Below, in pieces: positions 44,172 through 56,329 of a DNA stretch of 64,000 nt (within the stretch, counting starts at the first letter, position 1; each line of letters begins with the position of its first letter). The notes below the pieces were generated by a model. It had not been told where the DNA came from. It was given only the letters and a program-made list of their open reading frames with translations, and did not search any database. The stretch is taken from NCBI GenBank assembly GCA_021234155.1, contig JAJEKV010000544.1, positions 64,001 to 128,000 on the forward strand, written 5' to 3'. The translations under genes were made by a program, and so were the position numbers. Source of the stretch: Isoetes taiwanensis. Lineage: Eukaryota; Streptophyta; Lycopodiopsida; Isoetales; Isoetaceae.

Positions 44172-45770
44172 ATAGGTACCAGTCAAGTACTGGCTGAATT
44201 TTAAGTTGATATTGGTTTGGCGCGGCCTCTATAACAAAGTAGTGCTACATAGCTATGACGAAATGACTTGCTAGTTCGCGTATAAAGAAACATGAATACC
44301 ATTCATGCCTTGCAAGCTTGTATGTTGTGATTTTTGCAATAATGTTCTATGGGTGGGGCTTAGGTGCATGTTAGTAGGCAAGGATGTAAAAATACCTAAA
44401 GAAGTAATTGTTCAATTGGTTGCTTGTCGTATACAAAATTATGGCTAAGATTCTACATATAAAGATTGATATGCCAAATTATAGGGGTTTGAATATGGAG
44501 GCCTTGATGTGATTTAGAACAGATAATGTAGGCCAATTTTGTCACTCATTGCTATTACTTTATTGTTGTACTGCATTTGTTTACTGAATGTGTGATTGAA
44601 AGAGGTTAAATTAGTTGTATGTTTATTAGAGAGCCGTTGAACTAAACTTGCAAATTAATTGTTGAGTTTAGTGTTGTTCATGAGGATTAGCAGGCAAATA
44701 TATTTGTACATATGTCCACATAGGTTGGAGATGCTAATATTGTTGCTTAATGAGCATTCTTTATGTAACATTTGCAAGGGAGCTTGCAACGTTCATGGAA
44801 GGATGCATAAATTATCATGACAAAGCTTTATTGAGATGCATAGGTAAAAAAATTTGAGAGTGCATATAATTATTCAAGAATTATTCAAGATTTGTGAGAA
44901 CACCATTATTTGCCATTATTTGATTTGTTTGTGGCTCGATTATTTGCCATTATTTGATTTGTTTGTGGTAATCGAGCCACGTCTAGAACGGGGCAATCAA
45001 GCCACGTCTAGAACGAGGTAAAAAGTCGTAGTAAAAGCTATGCTTTGTTCACGCTCGAGCCTTGCATCAAGTCTTGCATTTCTAATGTCACTTCCTATCA
45101 AAATCATTCCACAAAACAAAAATAGAGAACTGGACATGACTGCAATTACGAATTCTTGATTAAAATTAAATTAACAGTGGTTCATGTGATTTGGCGCCTA
45201 GTTGCAAAACATCAAGAAATGAAATTTGGCATAAAGCAAAAGGCATACACCACTCCTGGTCCCAGATAAGTGAGGCAGCATTATTTTAATTGAACAACTC
45301 GAGCGCATCTTTGTGTCCTAAACTAAATGTAAATAGCCAGAAATAATTGCCATGAAAAAGAGTTCCTGAGACATCATATCTCACTATGACATTTGCAAGA
45401 ATGAGTCAAATGCTTCATTAGGCAACCATCGCTGATATCACCTGAAATTAAAGCAATCTATGAGAACCTCATATTATATGACATGCAATGAAACAATTCA
45501 ACTGTCCCTATATAGATTACCTTGTTGTATATAACCAGAAATCATAGTGGTCCAAGAAATGGCATCCCGCTAACATTTTTGGCAAGAACATCTTGCTCAA
45601 GGTTGGAAGAGATCATTTTGAAGAGGAAGCCAGATAAGGCATAAATTAATGCTTCCATAAATTAAGCCTTTTTAAATTTTGTGAAATGATTAATGATTTT
45701 TTATGAAACAGAAAAACCTCTATGAAAAAAGGCATAACATAAGTTAGAAAACATACCTCTTTCAATTCTA
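44172..45770. other. Probable Helitron interior and spacer
   Basis: No protein motif seen. At 44908-44970 GCCATTATTTGATTTGTTTG occurs twice in tandem, and at 44976-45018 AGCCACGTCTAGAACGRGG occurs twice. Confidence 0.45.
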
Positions 45771-45779
45771 TCTGATTGA

Positions 45780-46490
45780 TAACAATTGGCACTGCATGTT
45801 TCTCACACTCCGGCACTTTTCTTCAGGCTTGGCAGATAAAAAAGCCCTTTCCACCACATTTGGATCAACATTTTCTTGCTCTTTCAGAAATATTGTCTCA
45901 TCCTCCTCCATTGACTCATACCTATGATACCTCATGAACTGTCTAGTTGCAGTTCCACCATGTAGAGGATTGACAGCTCCATCATGACTTGCTTTGCACA
46001 TGCTTTCTTCAAATTCAGATTGGTCCTGCCTCATCATATTCCTGGTCTGAAAAGATAGAATGATCCCCTTTACATATAGACACGATGGAAACCCGAGATA
46101 ATTTGTGTTCATTGCAACTGCTAGGTTTAAGGAAAAGAAATGAAGACACGTGACCATTTTGAGTCTTGCAAACTAAGTCATCCTTCTCAGCTAGAAACTC
46201 TAATTCAGGTAAAGGTGGTTCATAAATCCCCGATGCTGGAGAAATTAAATTTCCCAATGGACTTTCAGGATAAAGCTGATAAGACCTCCGCATATCATTC
46301 TTTGAAATGTAGTCCGGAGATGCAAATGGAGAAGCAGAATATGGGCCAGTTTGTTCTGATTTGGCATTAAGAGAGGATGCAAGCAACTGTGCAAAAGGAA
46401 CATCAGGTGAGGATGGAGTTGTCAAATGAGCAAGCTCAGGGGGCGGAGTAAATGGAGCAGTTGATGGTGAGGATTGCAATATAGATATAC
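45780..46490 (-). CDS. Hydroxyproline-rich glycoprotein family protein, partial
   Basis: After an ACAG acceptor at 46490, the minus strand reads SPSTAPFTPPPELAHLTTPS, then SPDVPFAQLLASSLN and SYQLYPESPLGNLISPASGI. This closely tracks the conserved centre of a plant family annotated as hydroxyproline-rich glycoprotein (for example At5g52430 from memory: 'PSTAPFTPPPES.HLTTPSSP.VPFAQLL.SSL...YQ.YPGSP.G.LISPGS'). The function of the family is unknown to me. The exon continues EPPLPELEFLAEKDD and probably ends near 46150. A further open segment at 45780-46050 may be a following exon but is unconfirmed. The N-terminal exons expected upstream were not found, so the copy may be partial. Confidence 0.65.
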
Positions 46491-46499
46491 CTGTCTGGC

Positions 46500-47380
46500 T
46501 CAATATTCAAGTGGCGCAGTTTCTGGCACAGCTGTAGGGTTGTCTGAATTTGACCCAACTTAACATTAGCAGCTTGACAGCTGCCCATGTATGTGCACTT
46601 GGTGCTGCAAACAGATTTCCATGGCAAGCAAAAATTCGCATCAGGTGTTCATCCAAAGCACAATAGAGTCTAATTCAGCATAATTGAGAAGGAACTGCAC
46701 TCATCTAACATAATCAATGCCCTTTTGTATCTTGGAGAAGATTGTATGCCTCATTTATAGCTATGGGTATGCTTTCCTTCTCAGTCTGAAAGATGGCTTC
46801 CTGATGCAAAACTATGAAGCAAGAACTATACACAACAGAGCTAACACTGGAGGCTCTGATTTGTAAAGAAGTCGGAGTTGAACTGAATGGGGGGCAGAGG
46901 AAGCAAATTGTCCATGGGAAAAAATGAGACAACAGTAAAATATCAAGCACCACATCTTGGCTAAAAAGATTACAAAAACGGCCTGAAAATCACTCTGAGT
47001 CAATTAACAGATTTGCAATAGCAGGCTTCACTTGCATCACAAAAAACAATTTACGCCCTTGAGTGCAGTTAACGTACTACTCTCTTAAGTCTTAAGTAAT
47101 TTCCTATTGTTATAATGATTATCTTTTAACAGTAATAATGTTGTATCTTACCAAATAAATGTGCCTCCAGCAGCTTGTAACGGTTAGTTAAATGGTCATC
47201 TTCTAGACAGGTTGTCTAAAAAGTTTTCTATTACAACAAATTACCCAGAATGTAAGTCCCAGAATAAATAAACAGTAATGTTCACAATGAATGCATTTGC
47301 CCTCAAAAGAAAAGAGTCACTTTTGCATGTAATAAATGAGAAATAGTTCTCACCTTACATGCTACATGTGTTCCTTTTTT
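46500..47380. other. Spacer or introns, no exon recognised
   Basis: Minus-strand frames at 46714-47003 are open but have no recognised motif. Confidence 0.35.
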
Positions 47381-47381
47381 G

Positions 47382-49209
47382 TTGTGATGGTCCCAATAGG
47401 ACACATGGTTGCCTCTCCACCCTTCAAAACTTTTAAATCTGTAGCCTGTAAAAAGAGAACATATCCTATTAAGGATGCCATAGGTGTCACCGCTAACAAT
47501 ATATCAGAGACATATTAGAATATTATTCAATCCCCAAAGGAAAACATGCAAACATGCACTCCATAAGCAAGAAAGTTTGATATTCATACCTTCTAGATGT
47601 AAGAAAGGAGAAGAGAGTTACAATCCCCATGTGTTCCACCAAATGAAAACCGCAACTCTTATTTCCAAATGCAAGTATACTATCCAATCCCCAAAAGGAA
47701 AACATGCACAATAGAATCTTCATAAGCAGGAAAGGAAGTTTGATATTCATATCTGTAGCTCTTTAGAATGTGAAGTACCTTAATAGCAAATCAGCGTTCT
47801 TGGGGATTGCAATACCAGATTGCAGAGACTGCAACATATTCCACATGCATGTCATAAACAACAATGTTATATATTTCATGTATACTATATTATTGAGTAT
47901 CAGGGGTCGTTGATATAGGTGCCAGCACTGTAAGCATTGCTCAGGACAAATGGGTTGTTTGACAATTACTGGCAGATCTAAGGTTTTATGAAATTTGCAA
48001 ATAGATGCAGCAAAAACATATCCTATTAAGAGTGCCATCGATGTCATCGCTAACAATATATCAAAGACATATTAGAAACTATTCAATCCCCAAAAGGAAA
48101 ACATGGAAACATGCACTCCATAAGCAAGAAACAAAGTTTGATATTCATACCTTACAGATGTAAAAAAGGAGAAGAGATTTACAATCGCCATGTTCCACCA
48201 AAAGAAAACTGCAACTCCTGTTTCCAAATACAAATATGGTATTCAATTCCAAAAGGAAAACATCCACAATAGAATCTTCATAAGCAGGAAAGGAAGTTTG
48301 ATATTCATACCTTACAGATATAGCAAAGGAGATTAGGTTTGCAATCCCCATGCCATTCTGGTCATCTAGTTTAAGGATATATCTAAGCTTCTCCAACACA
48401 TTAGTGTCATCTGGAAATGCCTTGCAGCTGTCTAGTTAAGCGTTTCTTATTGCAACCAAATTATGCTCTTCTGGAAACCCATAATCCTTGGGCAAAACCG
48501 TGTTATTCGCTGCTCTTCGAAAATGAAGGAAATGAGACCTCTGCAGAGGCAATCATATATGAACAAAGAAGAAATAACCAGGCAAAAAATAGCAAACAAA
48601 GCAATCGCAACAGACTGCACTTCAGTTAAAAGAATACCCGACCTGTATTTCCTTCTAGCAGTTATTGGATCCATTTTGGCTCCTAGAGCTATGTTCTGCA
48701 AAATCCAAAGCAAATCAAAAGCTAGAGTTAATCAAACTCCCAAATCCGCAGATGACCAGAAGTGATTTACAAAATGAATTTATCAATCCACAGATCAATA
48801 AACCCACCGAATTGATACACTGCATGCATCTAGCTTTGATTCATTTGCTAAGAATCATTATGCAACAATTTCTGCAGTGTCTGTTGCAACAAAAAAATAC
48901 AATTTCACATGCCCATCAGCAAGAATCGCACCTGCTTTGGAAACCTAAAGAAGATCTATCCATTTTGGAATCGATAATATTGCTTGTCGGTGCATAGAAG
49001 ATGCACAGAAAGGGGCAAAAATTTGTGGCAAATTCATTTCGGAATGGGATAATATTACTTGCCGGTGCATATAAGATGCACAAAAAGGGGCAAAAATTCG
49101 TGGCAATGCATGCCCGCATGGAAAGGGGAAAAAAAGGGACCGCAGATTGAAATCGTATTAAAAAATGTGAGCGATTTTTGGAAGCACCGGAATATTTTCC
49201 GGTGACCAA
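47382..49209 (-). CDS. Unidentified minus-strand exons
   Basis: I do not recognise the gene. Exon-like pieces on the minus strand are as follows. The first frame (49209 downward) reads MVTGKYSGASKNRSHFLIRF and resembles the candidate exon 1 at 6150-6366 (GKQFRSAKNRMFF). One segment near 48650-48713 reads LGAKMDPITARRKYR. A following one contains LISFIFEEQRITRFCPRIMG. One at about 48310-48410 reads DDTNVLEKLRYILKLDDQNG, flanked by AAG and GTAAGG. One at about 47385-47440 reads ATDLKVLKGGEATMCPIGTI, flanked by TTTACAG. Phases were not reconciled. The region is full of internal duplications, so decay is likely. Confidence 0.3.
47457..48315 (+). repeat. Duplicated 300-bp segment, period about 557 bp
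   Basis: 47457-47760 and 48013-48315 share long collinear blocks such as ACATATCCTATTAAG, GCTAACAATATATCA, TGCACTCCATAAGCAAGAAA and ATCTTCATAAGCAGGAAAGG. Within each, the GTTTGATATTCATA word occurs twice. Confidence 0.85.
48973..49122 (+). repeat. Tandem duplication, period 75 bp
   Basis: Copies starting at 48973 and 49048 share GATAATATT, GCCGGTGCATA-type sequence, AAGATGCAC and AAAGGGGCAAAAATT. It lies inside the candidate first exon and duplicates FCPFLCI(L/F)YAP in that frame. Confidence 0.85.
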
Positions 49210-49299
49210 AATGCCAACAATCGTAGGAAATTAGGCTAAAAGAAAAACCAAAAACCTTTCTCACCAAACCGGAAAAACCAAATTTAAACAATAGATATG

Positions 49300-51970
49300 G
49301 ATCAAGGAGTTGATAATGTTGCACTACAATGAGTGCTAAATTTCCTATCCAATTTTTGATGTTCAGACCGTTACTGTCCTTACATTATACTAACCACCAA
49401 GGTTTTTTATGGAAAAAGTTTTTCCTCGATGGTTTTGGGGTTTTATCAATAAAACTTTGTCCACTATGACTGCTTTTCAAATTTGTACGCGGATTTTTTT
49501 TTTTTAATTATTGAATTGACTAGATATTATTCACAACATAATAAGGCATGTCCAGTTTGGTGTTGGAAACAGGTTTCTACTCCGTCCATTTATTTTATTA
49601 TGCTAGCAATTAACTTGACCGTTGGACCATATTAAGGATTTTGTAAAATTTATAGACATGTTTTATTCTAATCATTGGCTCAAACTTGTTGGACACCTTT
49701 GTAGTGATTAAAAAATTCTAGTAACTACATTGGAGGAGAGATTGATACATAGACGATCATATTTTTATAGGCAAAAACCACAGTGGAGCTCAAACATGAG
49801 ATCGATTTATTGGATCACATGTTTCTAAAGCTATACATTGTACAATAACTTAACAAATATATGAAATTAATTGCTAAAGACCATTTTTAGGATTATGAAA
49901 CTAATATAATTTCTCAAAATATAGTTCAAAGGAATTTTTTAGGGTTACATCCACAATAGATGGAATCAAATTTGTGCTTTTCTCCCAATGCCTTACAGAA
50001 TCGCCATAGCTGGCATCAAATCGGCGATGTTGGTATGATCCACTTGTTAAGGAGACTGAGTTCTTCATTTGGAGCTATAGTGACTATGCGGCTTACCACC
50101 GGAACGATGTTCTGATTGCACCATCCTGCATGGAGAGACTCAAAGCATACATGTGAAAATCCCCAATGGACAATCTGACCATAAGCAGATTCACGCGAAC
50201 TTTGAGAAGGAAGGCAAAATTATTTGCTGCAACAAAACTCATCAGGTTTTGCAATTATTTCATATTTGCTATATAATAGTAGATCCACGGGTTTAAAGGT
50301 TTGTTGAGTGATTCTAAACCTGGACTGATTCATAAGCTTTAAATTCCTGAATATGCATTAATTCACATTGTATCTAGTGTTGTTGAGAAGATCCAAGCAG
50401 TATCCTAGATATGTGAATAGATGGGGAGCCATAGACAGTATTATAAAATAACAGAGCACTAAGGATATTCAATAACGCTGATAGATATTACTGGTAGTAT
50501 ACACATAGATCTAAAATATGCATTTATTCTCACCCATAAGATCTATAATAATATGGTCATACAATGGTAAGACAGGTTGTGTGTACTCAGATCTAAGGTT
50601 TGAAGCTTATACTGTATGCTTATACTGTATGCTTATACTATTTCACTTATACTGTATGTTTAATTCATCTACTGATGTTGGGGCTTATAGGAACACCACA
50701 CAATGATGAACCTGATATCAAACAAATAATGTAATTTTTTACAATGCTTATGTATATAAGCTTGAAAAATTATATGTTGAAGTGCGATAAGACGAATAGA
50801 TCCAATGCTTACTTGTAATAGCTTAGGCATCTCACATCACACGTACATGTCACCATGACAAGTACTTGAGAGCCGTAAAGAGTTGCGCCTAGGGGGCAAC
50901 CTCGTATGTTGCACATGTATATTAAACATATGCAATTAAACCCCTTTGTCAATGGCAAAGCCCCATTGGTCCCTTCTAACCTAAACTTAAAAGTTCATGT
51001 AAAAGGAACAAAAGGGAAAACTCTAAACCCTTTCCAGTTTCGCATTTTGGCTTCCTTGGGCCATTCCGGCCAAGCCAAACTGCTAGTCTGCATTGCCAGG
51101 CGCTGCTGAACTGTTCGTACAACAGTTCTCCTAGGAGCAGCTGCATTCAACTCGAATGAAGGCATGAACACGATTCGAGGAGCAGGGGCAAGCCAAGGAT
51201 CAGGTAACCTGTGATTCCGTTGTGCAAAGTCGACTCTTATCCTGGAGATGAGCTAGGATAGTATGTTAGATCAGTCTTAGCAACCTTATAGATCCTAAGA
51301 TCACCAACCTTAACGAATAAACCTAACCATGTAAGTTTAGGTAGATAGCTTAGATATTATTCAGTATCTCAGTTCTTTGATGATCGCTCTGGTGTATGTG
51401 GGAAGGCAGGTAGAGGTCCTAAAACCTTCAGTAGCACTATAATTAGATTTGTTGAAAAAGGTGCATTCCTTTCGTTCGGTTGAAAGTGTGGTCTCCATTT
51501 CTTCTTGTGTGATCTGCTACATGCAACAAACGAAAAAAAAAGGTGCGCCCATTTTATTGCGTATCATTTCCTTATCTTAATAAAGGAAAAATCAAGAGAA
51601 AGTAAAGGACAATACATAAAGCAAGAAAAGGACATGCATGAGGGATGGGATGGGATGGGAGGGAGCAGGCTGATATGAACTAGCATAAAAAAAAACAGGT
51701 TATGTCATTTTCTTTCCCATATTCCAAGGCAAAGCTTTTGTTTCCTATTTTTTGATAGATTACGATCTAAGTTCTGTCTGTAATCTTTTTGAGCTATTTG
51801 AGTTCATTTCCTTTTTCATCAGCTTTCTATGTTTGATTACTTTTTGCTATATTTCCAAACATGGCAATAGTGAATTGGGATCATATATTCACCAAGACTA
51901 TCATGCAAACTGAAATTCTGCAAGAGCGATCACAAGATTGGTAATTGGTCACAAGAAAGACCTTACCTCT
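49300..51970. other. Intergenic, nothing recognised
   Basis: About 2.7 kb without a recognised gene. Notable bits are tandem ATACTGTATGCTT words (about 50607-50660), a perfect inverted repeat AACTGTT-cgtac-AACAGTT (about 51108-51126) and a GGGAT run (about 51645-51660). Confidence 0.45.
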
Positions 51971-51973
51971 AAA

Positions 51974-52447
51974 CAATGCTTCCAGTGCAAGAGACAAGAG
52001 GATTCGTGCTTTTACCATAATTAAAGAAGTTGGATTGAGGCAGAGGGTATTACCTATTGTAGAACTAGATGTGCTTGGGCAATGTTGGCAAATGCAATAT
52101 CAACAATATGCTTTGGATACGAAAATGCCAGCAATAAGCCTCAAAGGCCTGGGTACATCGTCGATAAAGGGCTAGAATGGACTTCTACAAGATGATTGAT
52201 GAGGAGGGATATGCACCTCCTCCATTCTTGCCCCCAACAATCAGACCTTTATCGGCGACTTACTCAAGCCATCTGAGGCTTATTGTTGGCATTTCAATAT
52301 CTAGAGCATACTGTTGATATTACATTTGCCAAACTCGCCCAGGCATGTCCAGATCTAGAACAGGTAACACCCTCTTCCTCAATCCAACTTCTTGATCAAA
52401 TGTGGTCAAACCACGAATTTCTTGTCTCTAATACTAGAAGCATTGTG
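51974..52447. repeat. Long foldback (hairpin) element, copy 1
   Basis: A left arm (51974-52170) and right arm (52245-52447) are reverse complements over about 200 bp with moderate mismatch. Examples are AAGAAGTTGGATTGAGG against CCTCAATCCAACTTCTT, GCAATATCAACA against TGTTGATATTAC, and GATAAAGG against CCTTTATC. The loop is about 74 bp. No protein is encoded. RNA from it would form a long imperfect duplex. Confidence 0.85.
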
Positions 52448-52449
52448 TA

Positions 52450-53690
52450 GACTTTCTTTCCATCCTCACACCAATTCTAGCTGATCTTAATTAAATATTC
52501 TGATAAAATATGTCAATGTCAATTTTTTATTACAACTCTACTAACTTGAAATAGCTAAATGAATGAAGGGCTAACTAGAAAAGTTCAATGCAATTTCAAC
52601 AATACAAGAATGCTCTGAAGGCAAATAAAGCTAGAAAGGACATGCATAATAGAGGACATCTATTTAGATGAGCAACCTCTGAGTAGCTATGACAATGCTT
52701 CTAGTGTAAGAGATAAGAGGATTTGTGGTTTGACCACAACTAATGAAGAAGTTGGATTGAGGCATAGGTGTTACTTATTGAAGACCTGGATTTGCCTGAG
52801 CGAGTTTGAGCGATGCAATATCAACAGTATGCTTTGGATATTTAAATGCCAATGATAAGCCTCAGATGGTCTGAATACGTTGCCAATAAAGGTATGATGG
52901 TTGGGGCAAGAGTTGACTAGCTGAATGATGAGGTGCGATATGCTATAAAATGTTTGGTAGCTAACTGTTTGGTAGCTAACTCATCTTAATGCTACTGTGG
53001 ACATCGCATTGCCTAACTCGCCTAGGCACATCGAAGTCTTCATAGATACAACCTCTGTCTGAATCCAACTTTTTTAACAATTGTGAGTCAAACCATGAAT
53101 CCTCATGTCTTGCACTACAAGGCGAATCCTCTTGTGTTTTGTGTCTTGCACTACAAGGATCCTCTTTTGGGTCAAACCATAAATCCTCTTGTTTCTTGCA
53201 CTACAAGACGAATCCTCTTGTGTCTTGTGTCTTATGTACTACAAGGATCCCCTTGTGTAATGTGTCTGGTGTCTTGTACCTTGCACTAAAAAATCCTTGG
53301 GTCAAACCACAAATTCTCTTGTATATTGCACTACAAGTCTTTTCCACTTCTTGTGTCTAGAAGTGGAAAATACTTTCTTGCCGCACCAATTCCCAACTCA
53401 CTTCTGCCATGTCTGGAAACACAGAAGAAAAAAAAAGTAATCAAACATAGAAAGCTAATGAAAAAGGAAATGGGCTCAAATAGTTCCAAAGGATTACAGG
53501 CATAAATTAGAAACTTACCTAAGAACTTCAACGAGAAGAAATTAGGAGATCGAGATCAAATAGAAACAGAGGAGGATATACCCAAGGACTTCAGTAAGAA
53601 GAAAAAGATCCAGATCAAATAGGAAGAAACAGATATATCAAATTAGATAATGTGGCAGCATCACCATTTTATACTCGCCAAAAACAGATT
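52450..53690 (+). repeat. Duplicated block A, with foldback copy 2 and minisatellite
   Basis: Collinear with 58262-59575. Landmarks in both are GCAAATAAA(G)CTAGA, GAGTAGCTATGACAATGCTT, AGAAGACCTGGAT-type words, GATGCTAC/ATTG..GACATCGCATTG, the CTTGCACTACAAG array, GAAAAAGGAAATGGGCTCAA and TACTCGCCAAAAAC. Foldback copy 2 lies at 52694-53104. The right limit is about 53688. Confidence 0.85.
53095..53345 (+). repeat. Minisatellite, AATCCTCTTGTGTCTTGCAC-type units
   Basis: About eight imperfect units of roughly 25-35 bp with the words CTCTTGTGTCTTG, CACTACAAG and GGATCC. The matching array at 58876-59230 has a different unit order and number. Confidence 0.85.
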
Positions 53691-53699
53691 TAAGAAAAT

Positions 53700-54261
53700 T
53701 TATGAACTAGTTTGCAAGGATCTGATTACCTTAATGTGTAAGGATCTGCTTACACCGATTGCCTCATAGCTACCTCATGGAGCTTACCTCATTTCAGTCG
53801 TAAAGCAAGTCCAATTCAATATTTTTCTGGCTTCAACATTCAGCCGTAAAGCAAATCCAATTAAATAATTCAATATCATGTAGATCAGGTCTGATTAATA
53901 TTGTGCAGGAGACATTCACCCATCGAGCTTGTCTTATTCAATATTCTGAAAATAAGTAAACTGAATACAAAAGATGTGTGGACCGTTAATCTAGAAGTTC
54001 ACTTTTCGATATTGCAGGAGATGTGCTTGGAATGTTTAGGTAAAGTAAACTTGCTCCTTCATATTTTCATCTCGCTGCCACTTCTTTCGCAGCAGAAGTT
54101 GTGGATTTGAAATGTAACCACGTAATTATAAGATCTTGATATCCTGTAAAGCATCTCAAAATAAACAAAGGCAGCATTAAGCCAAAGTTTTGAAGAGGAA
54201 AGAGTCACAACTACGACTTCCATATACTGCCATGTCTTGGTTTTGTTGCTGATACAGTAAT
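53700..54261. other. Spacer left of the Pack-type element
   Basis: No gene recognised. It ends in the left copy of the 8-bp target-site duplication (ACAGAACT, 54262-54269). Confidence 0.5.
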
Positions 54262-54607
54262 ACAGAACTCCCGGGGGTTTCACCTTTTTGTACACGTATG
54301 ACCCAAGTGCGTGACTGGATAGGGGTTTTTTCAAATTTGAAACGTCCGTATACGGACTGGTCTTCGTACAGTCGACCACCATTCTTCCCGCAGGTGGTCG
54401 AGAAGGGGGAGTTAGGCGGAAAGGTCTGATCTGTATGCTACGTTAGGGTCTACTCCTACTCCGAATGCTCTGAAGAACCGAGGCGCCATAGGTGCCCTGA
54501 GGGCATTTCTTCCTGAGGTAAAATCATTTTAAGAAATACTTTTTTTGCATTGTTGTTGTTTGCAATGTTTCTATCAACTCTGTGAAAGCGATGATTTAGC
54601 TGTGGAT

Positions 54608-54775
54608 GCAGGCAGTGAGCAGTAAAGCGTCAAGCATGCAGAGGTTGGCAAGCCAGCAAAGCAAGCAAAGCAAGCAAGCAAGCAGAGGTCAGCAAGCAAG
54701 CAAGTAAAGCGTCAAGCAAGCAGAGGTCGTCAGTTGTGGATGCAGGCAGTCGGCAAGCAGAGGTTTAGGGTTGCA
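54608..54775 (+). repeat. AAGCAAGC / GCAGAGGTC minisatellite
   Basis: Repeated AGCAAGCAAGC, GCGTCAAGCA and GCAGAGGTC(G/A) words, with TTGTGGATGCAGGCAGT duplicated at its two sides. It lies inside the Pack-type element. No protein signal. Confidence 0.75.
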
Positions 54776-55173
54776 AAACAGAGGTCGTTGAAGCAAATCA
54801 GAGGACATTCTTTTTATTTTCTTGATTTAATCCGTTGTGGCAAAGCATAGGTCGCTGAAACAAGTGGTAGGAAGCTTTGTTCCATGTTTTTTTTATCTGA
54901 GATTTTTCCTCTTTGTCCATAACTTCCGTCTTTATCTCTTTGTAACTTCTGTCTTTATTTCAAATTTGATGACCATGCACTTCAAAATGCCAAGAGCTAA
55001 GTCTGAAGGTTTTCTTATATCTATTGCAGGTTTAAAATACATGGAGTTCTGATGTTTGGACTATTGCATTTACTCTAATACAGGTCTACACATTTAACAC
55101 TATTCTCAAAATTTAGTTTGCTTAAGTTTACTAGAATGTTATTATTTTACGCCTTGGTGTGTGAATATGTTAG

Positions 55174-56132
55174 GCTTCACTGGAGCTTTTCTTTTGGATC
55201 CTGAGAATGTAAGAATTTACCACTACTATTTGCCCTTATATTTTTGGTGTAAAAAGGAGTTGGAAGCATATGAGGATCGTTTCAAGGAAGGGGAACCTGT
55301 GCCTCCTTTAATAGTAAGTTCCCTAGCTAGTATATTTCGGAGAATTGAGGGAAAGTTAATTAACACGCGCTCAGGATCCTAATCGAATAAATCAGTGTCA
55401 TTGTATTTGATAATGCTTGGGATTTGTTGTGCCATTGGCAAGTCTTGATTCATGTTTTAGATATCTGAAATCCACCATAAGGGGCTATGATAGTTGGTCA
55501 AGCAATTATTCCATGATGAGCAGAGTGAACATATGTCCTAATCTGAAACCCTATTTGCATTATTTTGAATCCTGCAATCCAACTGTTTGTTTTGAGGCAA
55601 GATAGCAAGCATGAGTTGCAGCAGGAGGCCATGTAAATGCAGCTATTCTTTCTCATTCCTTTTGATTCTGAATGTGCTATGTAACATCCCTGATACTAGG
55701 TGTTCCTGGATCCCATTCCTGGAATTGCTTGCTTAGAAAGTTTGTTCTCTGTCAATCTAAGATACAGTTGCTGTACACCCTTCATATCAATGTACTGCTG
55801 CTTATTCTTTGATTTAGGTTGGCATCAGTGCACCTCAAGGTTGTGGAAAAACAACACTTGTAGATGCCTTGGAGTTCCTTTTTGTATCAAATGGAGGGTA
55901 GTCAATTACGACTTCTGTAGAAGTTTAGTCATCTGAAATGCTTAGTTTGTCTTGACTCTTACAGACAAGCAACATCCATTTCTATTGATGACTTCTATCT
56001 AATAGCTTCTGAGCAGGTAATTAAGATTTCTCAGTGTTATGTAAGAACTTGAGGATGCTAGACTATGCTTATACGATATTGACAATGCAGACAAAATTGG
56101 CAGCAAAAAATCCAGGAAATAAACTTCTAGAG
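55174..56132 (+). pseudogene. GLYK: D-glycerate 3-kinase, captured 4-exon fragment
   Basis: Exons 55174-55313, 55818-55897, 55965-56016 and 56091-56132 have consensus GT..AG borders and join in frame. The protein reads RIYHYYLPLYFWCKKELEAY, GEPVPPLI, VGISAPQGCGKTTLVDALEF, ATSISIDDFYLIASEQ and TKLAAKNPGNKLLE. It tracks chloroplast glycerate kinase ('RIYHYYLP.FFWC', Walker A 'SAPQGCGKTTL', 'SIDDFYL', 'KNPGNALLE'), which phosphorylates D-glycerate to 3-phosphoglycerate in photorespiration. The next family block ('YRGNAGSHD') is absent, and so are the N-terminus and C-terminal half, so no enzyme can be made. No stop or frameshift is seen in the captured exons. The fragment lies wholly inside the TIR element. 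Confidence 0.85.
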
Positions 56133-56228
56133 GTATGGCAGGATAGGATTTAATAACATAGCCCTGCTTGATGTCTTACTTTCATCTCACTTTAGTTTTT
56201 CGTGCCCACTAATACTTTATTTGTGTAG

Positions 56229-56327
56229 ACATGTATAAAGTAGGATTTGCAGGAGTAGATCCCTATAAGGTGGAGGCATCACATCTTAAATTAGGAGAAG
56301 GAACTGCTCTGATTTTCATTAACACAG
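56229..56327 (+). other. Orphan exon-like segment beside the captured GLYK exons
   Basis: This 99-nt segment is framed by TTTGTGTAG and a GTATGT donor. Only one reading is open (MYKVGFAGVDPYKVEASHLK, LGEGTALIFINTG). That phase does not match the phase-0 end of the last GLYK exon, and the sequence is not the expected next GLYK block. It is probably from another gene or a chance open stretch. I do not recognise it. Confidence 0.4.
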
Positions 56328-56329
56328 GT

